Assembly: GCF_002532535.1 (NCBI RefSeq)
Contig: NZ_NQWI01000036.1
Span: forward strand, 10,693-43,094
Length of the DNA: 32,402 bases
DNA from: Candidatus Viridilinea mediisalina
GTDB lineage: Bacteria > Chloroflexota > Chloroflexia > Chloroflexales > Chloroflexaceae
Reading direction: 5' to 3'
Shown: one piece after another, positions 25,170-32,402 of the stretch
Position numbering within the stretch: position 1 is the stretch's first letter
Layout of the letters: each line of letters opens with the position of its first letter
The notes under the pieces: model-generated
What the model was told of the DNA's origin: nothing
The model's database searches: none
What the model saw: only the letters and a program-made list of their open reading frames with translations
Program-made: the position numbers and the translations under genes

Positions 25170-26282
25170 ATGCGTGTTCTGATGTTGAACTATGAATACC
25201 CTCCCATTGGCGGCGGGGCAGCACCAATTACACAGGCGTTTGCTGAAGAGCTTGCTGGTGCAAAGCATAACGTTGATGTTGTGACAATGAGCTATCGAAC
25301 GCTGCCTTTCTATGAGATGCGTAAAGATGGATATTTACGCATTTTTCGCGTTCCATCAATACGTCAATCACCAGTACGTGCTGGTATACTTGAAATGGCA
25401 AGCTATTTAGTTAGTGCTTTACCTTGGACAATCCTGCTTACACGTCATCTGCATTATGACCTCATTCACACCCATTTTCTCTTTCCCACGGGTGTGTTGG
25501 GTGCAGCCGTGAAACGACTGAGAGAGATACCGTTGATCGTTACGATTCATGGTTCAGATGTACCTGGGTATAATCCTGATCGTTTCAAGCTTGGTCATCG
25601 TCTGCTCAGCCCGCTTTGGCAGCAGGTTGTAAACCAAACAGATGCCATTATTTCACCTTCAGCCTACTTAGGTAAACTGCTCCAACAGAGCGCATCTGCC
25701 GAGGTTTACACTATTCCTTATGGTTTCAATCCACCACCAGCGAGTAATGTCGTGCGACGCCAGCGCATCCTCTTTGCGAGTCGGCTTTTTCCACGCAAAG
25801 GGGCGCAGTTTATGTTGGAGGCGCTGGCTGGGTTGGATCTGCGCGGGTGGGAGGTGATTATTGCGGGTGATGGGCCTATGGGTGGTGCGTTGCAAGCACA
25901 AGCACAACAACTCGGGCTCACGGTGGAATTTCCAGGGTTTGTGAAGGGTCAGAAGCTACAGGATCTCTATGCTTCAAGTGCGATATTTGTTTTTCCCTCA
26001 TTGCATGATAACTTTCCAGTGGTACTACTTGAGGCATTGAATCACGGATGTGCAATAGTAACTAATGCATGTTCAGGCATGCCGGAGGTTGTGGGTGAGG
26101 CTGGGCTGCTTGTCCCTCCCCATGATATTGGGGCATTGCGTGCAGCAATCCATCGTCTCATGAATGATGTGGGGCTGCGTGAAACGTTGGGGCGACGGGG
26201 GCGTGAACGGATTGGCGAATTGGGTTGGGAGTCTATCTTGCAACAGCATTTGGGGTTGTATGAAAAGGTTATCGGCTCATGA
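25170..26282 (+). CDS. Glycosyltransferase family 4
   Basis: This 370-residue GT-B fold enzyme is probably retaining and adds a sugar to a lipid-linked or extracellular glycan on the cytoplasmic side. The N-terminal domain begins MRVLMLNYEYPPIGGGAA, typical for GT4. The C-terminal domain has PYGFNPP, RLFPRKGAQFMLEAL, IAGDGPMGG and the donor motif HDNFPVVLLEALNHG. The first Glu of the EX7E motif is Asp here (D-x7-E). A TTG two codons upstream is also possible. The first half of the gene is visibly richer in AT than the second. Its TGA overlaps the next ATG (ATGA). Confidence 0.92.
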   Translation: MRVLMLNYEYPPIGGGAAPITQAFAEELAGAKHNVDVVTMSYRTLPFYEMRKDGYLRIFRVPSIRQSPVRAGILEMASYLVSALPWTILLTRHLHYDLIHTHFLFPTGVLGAAVKRLREIPLIVTIHGSDVPGYNPDRFKLGHRLLSPLWQQVVNQTDAIISPSAYLGKLLQQSASAEVYTIPYGFNPPPASNVVRRQRILFASRLFPRKGAQFMLEALAGLDLRGWEVIIAGDGPMGGALQAQAQQLGLTVEFPGFVKGQKLQDLYASSAIFVFPSLHDNFPVVLLEALNHGCAIVTNACSGMPEVVGEAGLLVPPHDIGALRAAIHRLMNDVGLRETLGRRGRERIGELGWESILQQHLGLYEKVIGS

Positions 26283-27163
26283 GTAGTCTAAAATTTAATC
26301 AAATCGCTTTGCAGGATATTTGCGATAGTATAGCGATGAATTACGGTTCGTTTTTTGAGAACCTTAATCATGTGCCTGCACAGAAACATGCTCAAGATGT
26401 GTTGAGTGCCCAAAAAGTTGTAGAGAAACTCAAGGTCTTACAACATTTCACCGGGGACATCCGTGGCCAAACGCTGCTTGAAATCGGCAGTGGCTATGGC
26501 GTCTTTGTTGCAGTTACCCGTCTGGATTATGGTGCCTATAGCTTTGGTTTGGAACCGAGTAGCACGGGCTTTAGTGGGAGTGTTGCAGTTTCGCGGCGTT
26601 TGATGGAGCGGTGTGGGTTGCCACCACAGCTTATCATTGAAGGTGTTGGTGAACATATCCCCCTACAGAGTGATTTCTTTGATCTAGTCTACTCGACCAA
26701 TGTATTGGAGCATGTGCAAAACCCCCGTCAGGTATTACATGAAGCTATGCGTGTCTTGCGTCCTGGGGGGATAGCCCAGATTGTCGTGCCCAACTATGGC
26801 TCGTTTTGGGAAGGCCACTATGGGATGCTGTGGCCACCCTATATCTCCCAACGCTACGCAAAGCTGTTGGTACGGCTTGCGGGACGCGATCCAGCATTTG
26901 TAGATACGTTGCAGTTGGTCAACTTATGCCAGATGCGCCGCTGGATGGGTGAATTGCATCCTCATGTGGAGATCTTAGCCTGGGGTGAGCAACTCTTTCA
27001 TAAGCGAATGACTAGCGGTAATTTTAGTGCATGGGCCGCCTTGGGCCGGGTACAACGGATCGTTAATCTAGCTCGCAGCTTAGGTGTAGCTCACGCAGCA
27101 TCATGGCTCTTACGGCGCTGTGATGCGATTACGCCGATTGTCCTGACCTTCCGCAAGCGATGA
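26279..27163 (+). CDS. Class I SAM-dependent methyltransferase
   Basis: This 294-residue protein has a Methyltransf_11-like fold: LLEIGSGYGVFVAV (66-79, SAM-binding), an acidic site after FGLEPS, and DLVYSTNVLEHVQNPRQVLH (135-154) followed by VLRPGGIAQIVVPNYGS. These motifs are frequent in glycan-modifying methyltransferases. A sugar or lipid-linked glycan substrate is inferred from the neighbours only. It overlaps both the upstream GT4 and the downstream flippase-like gene by ATGA, showing tight translational coupling. Confidence 0.9.
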   Translation: MSSLKFNQIALQDICDSIAMNYGSFFENLNHVPAQKHAQDVLSAQKVVEKLKVLQHFTGDIRGQTLLEIGSGYGVFVAVTRLDYGAYSFGLEPSSTGFSGSVAVSRRLMERCGLPPQLIIEGVGEHIPLQSDFFDLVYSTNVLEHVQNPRQVLHEAMRVLRPGGIAQIVVPNYGSFWEGHYGMLWPPYISQRYAKLLVRLAGRDPAFVDTLQLVNLCQMRRWMGELHPHVEILAWGEQLFHKRMTSGNFSAWAALGRVQRIVNLARSLGVAHAASWLLRRCDAITPIVLTFRKR

Positions 27164-28077
27164 GTCGTATCCCTCGCCGTTTTTGGTTCTGGTTGCGCCT
27201 CAGTGTGGCGGTGGTGGTTATGCTTTGGCTCTTCACCTCCTTCGATTGGCTGACGCTACGCCAACAGGTTTTCCAGATAGATGTGGGTTGGGCCTTGCTC
27301 GGCCTCGTCATTCCGCTGTTTGGGATCCTGCTGAGTGCGCTGAAATGGCAGGGGGTGTTGCGTCTCCTTGGAGTTGAACGGAGCTATGCGGAACTGCTAG
27401 GGCACTATTGGAGTGGTACATTCTACAATAATGTGCTGCCCGGCAGTATCGGTGGTGATGTGGTTCGCATTGGTGGTCTGAAGACCACTGGGGTTTCATT
27501 CTTCACTGCAACGCTCTCGGTGTTCATTGATCGCATTACTGGTATTTGGGTGGGCATGCTGATTGGTTTGGGGGCTTGCCTCTGGCCAAGTGAGTTGCCC
27601 CACCGTGATGTTTTGGGTTTCGCCTTTGGAACACTGGTATTGGGGGGGATAGTGGCGGTTTGGCTGCTCCCAAAGTTGCACGACATGTTGCCGCAGCGTT
27701 GGCAGCGCTATGGTACATTAGCTACTACATTGCAAGATCGACGCTGGTTGCCGACGCTCGCTATGGCTTGGCTCTTTCAAAGCCTCGTGGTCTTGCACCT
27801 CTGGGTGGCCTTGTACGCCTTGCAAAGCCCCTTGAGCCTGTTGGCGTGTGCCATCTACGCACAGGCGGTCGTGGTCGTTACCCTAGTACCCATCTCGCTC
27901 AATGGGATTGGGGTGCGCGAAACAGCCCTCGTGGTTTTGCTGGCGGGCAGTCAAGTTGCGCCAGAAGTGGCGGCGCTGGCTGGGAGTATGATGTATCTCA
28001 CGGCGGTGCTGAGTAGTCTGCCAGGGGGGCTTGCGCTCTTGAGCGTGCGGGGTGATCGTCATACGAGTTATGAGTGA
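27160..28077 (+). CDS. UPF0104 / LPG-synthase-TM family membrane protein (flippase-like)
   Basis: This 305-residue polytopic membrane protein of the lysylphosphatidylglycerol synthase transmembrane-domain family (AglD/UPF0104) has about seven or eight helices. Family motifs are FYNNVLPGSIGGDVVR (about 87-102) and PISLNGIGVRETALV (about 246-260). The soluble aminoacyl-transfer domain of MprF is absent, so this is the flippase-like part alone. In this operon it may help move or handle the lipid-linked sugar made by the GT2 enzyme; that role is inferred. It is the last of four tightly linked genes. Confidence 0.88.
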   Translation: MSRIPRRFWFWLRLSVAVVVMLWLFTSFDWLTLRQQVFQIDVGWALLGLVIPLFGILLSALKWQGVLRLLGVERSYAELLGHYWSGTFYNNVLPGSIGGDVVRIGGLKTTGVSFFTATLSVFIDRITGIWVGMLIGLGACLWPSELPHRDVLGFAFGTLVLGGIVAVWLLPKLHDMLPQRWQRYGTLATTLQDRRWLPTLAMAWLFQSLVVLHLWVALYALQSPLSLLACAIYAQAVVVVTLVPISLNGIGVRETALVVLLAGSQVAPEVAALAGSMMYLTAVLSSLPGGLALLSVRGDRHTSYE

Positions 28078-28131
28078 CAAGTGACGAGTGAAAAGCCGGA
28101 TATAGTGCATACCACTTGAAGGAATTGGCAA

Positions 28132-28821
28132 ATGGAATTACCATTCCCGGGCATGAATCCCTATCTTGAAGCAGCGGGGCTTTGGCCTGAGGTGCATCAC
28201 CATATCATTACGCAGATCTTTGCCCAGATTCAGCCGCAGATTACGCCAACATATATTGCCCGTATTACTCCCTATGTCGCTTTTGAGCGCATTGATCTTG
28301 GGTCGGCGCGTATGATGGAGCTACCAACCCGCTATGGGTGCATCGAGATTCGCAGTCTTGATGCGGGTGAGTTGGTTACTTCCATTGAGGTGCTTTCACC
28401 GGCTAACAAGCGGTCTGGCAGTGAAGGGGCCGTAAGTTATGAGAAGAAGCGTCAGGAGTTGTTTAAGAGCAGTGCCAATCTGTTGGAAATTGACCTATTG
28501 CGGGCGGGGCAGCGGCCCCAATTGGCGGGGCCGTTGCCTGAAGAGCCCTATGTTATCTTCTTGAGTCGGGTGGAGTTGCGGCCTGCGGTTGAGATTTGGG
28601 CGTTGCCGCTGGAGCAAGCGCTTCCGGTGGTGCCGGTGCCGTTACGCATGCCTGATCCGCCTGTGCCGCTCGATCTTACGCTGGCGCTTCGACAAATTTA
28701 TCGCAATGCTCGTTATGATCTACAGATCGACTACCAGAGCGATCCGCCACCGCCTGAATTGAGTGCAGAACACGCGGCTTGGGTTGATGCGCGGCTGCGT
28801 GCTTGTGGGTTGCGTGGGTAG
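28132..28821 (+). CDS. DUF4058 family protein, shortened
   Basis: This 229-residue protein of unknown function begins with FPGMNPYLE (5-13) and LWPEVHHHIITQI, and later has SIEVLSPANKRSGSEG...YEKKRQELFKSSANLLEIDLLRAG. These mark DUF4058, which is common in cyanobacteria and Chloroflexota. Family members I know of carry a longer middle segment after the YIARITPYVAFERI region. Here about 30-50 residues appear to be missing between there and YGCIEIRSL, which suggests an internal in-frame deletion. The ATG follows AAGGA. It breaks the glycan region between the GT2 operon and the GT39 gene. Confidence 0.88.
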   Translation: MELPFPGMNPYLEAAGLWPEVHHHIITQIFAQIQPQITPTYIARITPYVAFERIDLGSARMMELPTRYGCIEIRSLDAGELVTSIEVLSPANKRSGSEGAVSYEKKRQELFKSSANLLEIDLLRAGQRPQLAGPLPEEPYVIFLSRVELRPAVEIWALPLEQALPVVPVPLRMPDPPVPLDLTLALRQIYRNARYDLQIDYQSDPPPPELSAEHAAWVDARLRACGLRG

Positions 28822-28870
28822 AGCGCGGAGGCGCAAAACAGTGCCGAAATGAAAAAACACAAGATCTTTT

Positions 28871-30484
28871 ATGGGATCATCTTTACACACTAAAAAAGAG
28901 AGCTATATATCGACTTGGAAAGCGGTTAGCTTATTGTTACTACTAACCTTATTCGCTCTATTACCCCGGATATTGCCACCCACAAGTTTTACCACAACTG
29001 ATGAGGCTGCTCACTGGACTGAGCGTACTGCCAACTTTTTGACAGCCTTGCGTGAAGGCGATCTCGTAGCAACTCGGCAAACCTACCATCCAGGGGTGAC
29101 AACCATGTGGCTGGCCGCTACTGGACAGGTGGTGGGAGAGGCGATTCATGGTGCATGGGATCGTGTACCTTTCAGTGTTTCCAGGGCATTCATGCGCATG
29201 CCATCGGGTATCGTTGCAGCATTAGCAGTAATTGCTGGTTATTTCATGCTGCGCCGCTTAGTTTCTGAGCAGGTTGCTTGCTTGGGTGCATTGCTTTGGG
29301 CTACTGAGCCATTTCTCGTGGCTCATGCACGGGTAATGCAGACCGATAGTTTGCTCACTTCATTCATGATGATGACGCTGCTCACAGCTCTGTTGGCCTT
29401 TCGGATTGATGAAGGGCCAGCAGGCCGCGATCTACCCCCGCGTTGGGGCATGTTGCTCGGATCAGGGATTATGACCGGACTTGCTACCCTCACCAAATCG
29501 CCTGCGCTAGCCTTGCTGCCAATTGTGGGTATTATTGCGTTCATGAGTGGCAGAAACGCAACCCAATTCGTGCGTAGTGTCCCCATTGCTCCACTGCTGC
29601 TCTGGAGTTTGATGATCATTTTTACGTGGTTAATCTTCTATCCTGCAATCTGGATCGAACCATTGGCAACAATTCACTTATTCTCGATAGGCGCAGCAAG
29701 TGGAACCCTTGACCATGAGATCGGCAACTTTTTCCTGGGGCAAACAGTCGGTGATCCTGGCCCACTCTTCTATCCGGTTGCGATTGCTTTACGGCTTACT
29801 CCTTGGAGTATGCTGGGGCTTGGATTACTGCTGATCGCTTTGGTTCGTGGTGGCATAAGCCAAGCACAGCGTGGAGTTCTACTCTACTTGGGTCTTTATC
29901 TGTCTTTTTTTATGCTGGCTATGACTCTGGGTTCTAAGAAGCTTGATCGTTACGTCTTGCCGATCTTCCCCGTGCTGGCCATACTCTCCGCCTTTGGCTT
30001 GCTCTGGGGCGCTAAGGCGGTGAGCAGATGGTTGTCCGGGTATTCAAAAATGATCGTATTAGGTGTTATCGCAATACTCAGTATTTTTAACCTTTTTTAC
30101 TACCATCCCTACCATTTAGCATACTATAACCCTTTGCTTGGTGGGGGTGTGGTGGCCGCACGTACTATCTTGGTTGGTTGGGGCGAGGGGCTTGATCAAG
30201 CAGGTGCCTATATTCGTGCCCAGCCAGATGGTTGTGATCGTCCTATTACCATGCCAATCGCTACGTTTTTACTTGAACCATTTGTCTGTAGCGATGTCAT
30301 TTTAGATACTAGTACACATAGTCAACAGGCGGGCTATGCTGTATTCTATATTAACCAATTGCAGCGTGATATAGGCAGGCAAGAGTATAATCGCTTGGTT
30401 GCACAAGGTTTGCCAAAACACACCATTCATTTATACGGTATAGATTATGTCTATATCTTTACACTCTCTTCTAATAATGAGTGA
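28871..30484 (+). CDS. GT39/PMT-like membrane glycosyltransferase
   Basis: This 537-residue polytopic GT-C protein resembles the dolichyl-phosphate-mannose protein mannosyltransferase / ArnT superfamily. After the first helix (about 15-35) the extracytoplasmic loop carries TTDEAAHW, with the Asp-Glu pair expected to be catalytic, and TYHPGVTTMWLA. The segment EPFLVAHARVMQTDSLLTSF is typical of the family. About ten further helices follow, then a short extracytoplasmic C-terminal part (about 430-537) with three cysteines or so. It would use a polyprenyl-phosphate sugar such as that made by the upstream GT2. No clear ribosome binding site precedes the ATG. Confidence 0.85.
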   Translation: MGSSLHTKKESYISTWKAVSLLLLLTLFALLPRILPPTSFTTTDEAAHWTERTANFLTALREGDLVATRQTYHPGVTTMWLAATGQVVGEAIHGAWDRVPFSVSRAFMRMPSGIVAALAVIAGYFMLRRLVSEQVACLGALLWATEPFLVAHARVMQTDSLLTSFMMMTLLTALLAFRIDEGPAGRDLPPRWGMLLGSGIMTGLATLTKSPALALLPIVGIIAFMSGRNATQFVRSVPIAPLLLWSLMIIFTWLIFYPAIWIEPLATIHLFSIGAASGTLDHEIGNFFLGQTVGDPGPLFYPVAIALRLTPWSMLGLGLLLIALVRGGISQAQRGVLLYLGLYLSFFMLAMTLGSKKLDRYVLPIFPVLAILSAFGLLWGAKAVSRWLSGYSKMIVLGVIAILSIFNLFYYHPYHLAYYNPLLGGGVVAARTILVGWGEGLDQAGAYIRAQPDGCDRPITMPIATFLLEPFVCSDVILDTSTHSQQAGYAVFYINQLQRDIGRQEYNRLVAQGLPKHTIHLYGIDYVYIFTLSSNNE

Positions 30485-30520
30485 TAGAGATGCGTGAGAA
30501 CTAGGAGAAGCAGAGACTTT

Positions 30521-30733
30521 CAAATATCCCATCAGCCTGTCATGCTGAGCGCAGCGAAGCATCTCTTCGCGTTACGACGAGAGACCCTTCGCTGCGCTCA
30601 GGGTGACAAAGCAGCAGGGCAATCAATAAAATTCGCTTCCCCAAATATCCCATCAGCCTGTCATGCTGAGCGCAGCGAAGCATCTCTTCGCGTTACGACG
30701 AGAGACCCTTCGCTGCGCTCAGGGTGACAAAGC
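30521..30733. repeat. Two perfect 92-base direct repeats containing a palindrome
   Basis: 30521-30612 and 30642-30733 are identical over 92 bases, with 29 unique bases between them (offset 121). Each contains GTCATGCTGAGCGCAGCGAAG and, in reverse, CTTCGCTGCGCTCAGGGTGAC, so each can fold into a long hairpin. The pair sits in the gap before the DUF2079 gene; the 30485-30752 stretch holds no gene. Confidence 0.93.
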
Positions 30734-30752
30734 TGTCACACGTCACGAAACT

Positions 30753-32402
30753 ATGCAACCACCACCACCCCACCACTCCACCCGCGATCTTTGGCTTTGG
30801 CTGATGATGCTCGTGGTTGGCACAATGCTGACGCTGCTCAGCCTGGCGCGTTATTGGGGCTACAACACCCTGATGCTCGATCTGGGCAATATGAGCCAGG
30901 CGATCCTTTCGGTGCTGCGCGGTGAGCCGTTGGTGTTTACGTACTACCATGGGCCGCTGAGTCGTTTAGCCCTCCATGTTGAATTCTTTTACTTCTTGTT
31001 TGTGCCCTTGATGGCGCTCTGGCCCAACCCTCAGGTATTGCTTATCGGCCAGGCGCTACTGGCGACGGCAGGGGCGATTCCGGCCTATCGCATTGCCCTG
31101 CGTCAACTCGATAGTCGTATGGCAGCCCGGTGCATTGCACTGATCTACCTCCTCTATCCGGTGATGCAGACGGCGGTGCTTTTTGATTTCCATGGCGATA
31201 CGCTGGCGATGCCGTTGTTGCTCTTTGCGCTCGACGCCGCCGACCGCAAGGCATGGCGGAGCTATGCGCTCTGGATTGGGCTGGCACTTAGTTGTAAGTT
31301 CTATGTGGCAGTACCAGTCGCCGGAATCGGAGCCTACCTCTGGCTTTGGGGCGGGCAGCGGCGCGTTGGGGCATGGACAATGGTTGTAGCAGTAGCTTAC
31401 GGAGCTTTTGTATTCTTAGGTGTACGTCCGCTCTTTGCAGTCGCATCTAGTACTACAACCCAAACAGGTATGGATTATATTAGCTTCTACTATGGTGAAA
31501 TATTCCTAGTCACAGAATCGTTCATCCCACGTCTGCTCCATGCCCTTGTCGTCTTTGGGCCAACGCTACTCTTGGCTTGGCGTGGTTGGCGGTGGTTATT
31601 ACCTGCTATGCCTCTAACCTCTGCTGTATTGTTGAGTAGTGGTCCTGGCCCAGTTTATCATTATGCTTCTCATCACTATGCTTTGTTGGTGCCTTTTTTA
31701 ATTATGGCGACGATTGATGGTGTTGCTTGGCTCCGTAAGACTAAGGAAGTCAGCCAACCTTGGCGTTGGAAAGTTGATTTGGGTGTGACAGCCCTCGTTG
31801 TAGTGTTGGTAGGTGCGCTGCTTGTTGATCAACCGCTCAACCCACGCTTCTGGCAAGGCATCCCTGGCCAAGGTCTGCACCATTGGTCGTATGGCGTGAC
31901 CCCACGAGATGGTGTCACAACCCGTTTTCTTGAGCATTATGTTCCGCCTGACGTGCCAGTGGTTGCTTCAGTAAACCTGGCAACACGTCTCATTAATCGT
32001 GATACGGTGCATATCGTTATCCACCCTGATAGCAAGTATGAGGATCATTTTGCTACCATCTTGCCCCAAGTTGACTATATTGTGATCAATGCGCTCTTTG
32101 ATTGGCGCACTGTCGTTAACTATGAGCAAGCGGAGTTGGCTTATGCACTCAAGTACCCCGAATTTGGCTTGGTGGCCGCCCGCGATGGCCTGCTGCTCTT
32201 TGAGCGTGACGCACCCACCGAGGCAGTATTGCCCCAAACGGTGACGTTGGTCAGCATGAGTGATCTGCCCGATCCTGAGCTTGCGCTTGGCCCGGCGTTG
32301 CTACGCGGGGTTGAGGTGCTGCCGCTCGAGGGGCGTCGTTTCCAGGCGCGCTTTGTCTGGCAACTGAATGGCCCGCCGCCGGAGCATGACTGGGTGGCAA
32401 TC
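30753..32402 (+). CDS. DUF2079 family membrane protein (partial, runs off window)
   Basis: This reading frame is open to the last base of the window (550 codons, no stop), so the 3' end is missing. The N-terminal half is polytopic. An extracytoplasmic loop has YNTLMLDLGNMSQAI and HGPLSRLALHVEFFYFLF, followed by NPQVLLIGQALLATAGA, as in DUF2079 predicted membrane proteins. The GT-C fold topology suggests a glycosyltransferase using a lipid-linked donor, but activity is unproven. After about residue 350 it becomes mostly soluble, with DVPVVASVNLATRLINRDTV. The ATG at 30753 has no clear ribosome binding site and lies 20 bases after a direct repeat. The centre of the gene (about 31390-32100) is AT-richer than its ends. 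Confidence 0.85.
   Translation, partial: MQPPPPHHSTRDLWLWLMMLVVGTMLTLLSLARYWGYNTLMLDLGNMSQAILSVLRGEPLVFTYYHGPLSRLALHVEFFYFLFVPLMALWPNPQVLLIGQALLATAGAIPAYRIALRQLDSRMAARCIALIYLLYPVMQTAVLFDFHGDTLAMPLLLFALDAADRKAWRSYALWIGLALSCKFYVAVPVAGIGAYLWLWGGQRRVGAWTMVVAVAYGAFVFLGVRPLFAVASSTTTQTGMDYISFYYGEIFLVTESFIPRLLHALVVFGPTLLLAWRGWRWLLPAMPLTSAVLLSSGPGPVYHYASHHYALLVPFLIMATIDGVAWLRKTKEVSQPWRWKVDLGVTALVVVLVGALLVDQPLNPRFWQGIPGQGLHHWSYGVTPRDGVTTRFLEHYVPPDVPVVASVNLATRLINRDTVHIVIHPDSKYEDHFATILPQVDYIVINALFDWRTVVNYEQAELAYALKYPEFGLVAARDGLLLFERDAPTEAVLPQTVTLVSMSDLPDPELALGPALLRGVEVLPLEGRRFQARFVWQLNGPPPEHDWVAI

Noticed and set aside
30494-30727. Small ORF at 30494-30727
   Set aside because: It consists almost entirely of the 92-base direct repeats translated through.

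Overview
This window looks like a chromosomal segment of a Chloroflexota bacterium, most likely class Chloroflexia (relatives of Chloroflexus, Roseiflexus and Oscillochloris). The assignment rests on an alternative complex III module in the order actB-actE-actA-actG joined to SCO1 and caa3 oxidase genes, on many dispersed palindromic intergenic repeats, and on a moderately high GC content. It is inferred from content and not from a marker gene. No tRNA, rRNA, CRISPR array or intact insertion sequence was found.

Bases 77-11044 (minus strand) form a respiratory cluster transcribed from a good sigma70-type promoter at 11144-11172. Its order is actB, actE, actA, actG, sco, coxB, coxA, coxC, coxD. 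ActB/E/A/G would take electrons from quinol to cytochrome c or directly to the CuA/heme-c subunit II of an A2-type caa3 oxidase, and SCO would metallate CuA. The NrfD-like membrane subunits ActC and ActF, and ActD, are not encoded here. The intergenic gaps of this operon are crowded with repeats: two hairpin minisatellite arrays between actA and actG, a MITE-like element between actG and sco, and families of short repeats placed just after stop codons.

Bases 11303-20102 (minus strand) hold an AT-rich orphan ORF, a Uma2-family nuclease-like protein, transketolase, and a translationally coupled pair. The pair is a SNF2/HepA helicase followed by a SWIM zinc-finger protein with a long Arg/Tyr-rich repetitive N-terminus. 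Bases 20103-21136 carry no convincing gene; about half of this stretch is a nested pile of palindromic repeats.

Bases 21137-23323 (plus strand) encode a large metallo-beta-lactamase-fold protein with two C-terminal cyclic-nucleotide-binding domains and an N-terminal region that resembles a degenerate second MBL half. A small unknown gene lies opposite at 23436-23936.

Bases 24174-32402 (plus strand) form a cell-surface glycan region. It has a compact operon (DPM1/GtrB-like GT2, GT4 glycosyltransferase, methyltransferase, UPF0104 flippase-like protein), then a shortened DUF4058 protein, a GT39/PMT-like membrane glycosyltransferase and a DUF2079 membrane protein that runs off the window. Together they suggest lipid-linked sugar synthesis, membrane translocation and use by GT-C type transferases. 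Base composition changes visibly within this region, which suggests exchange or recombination.
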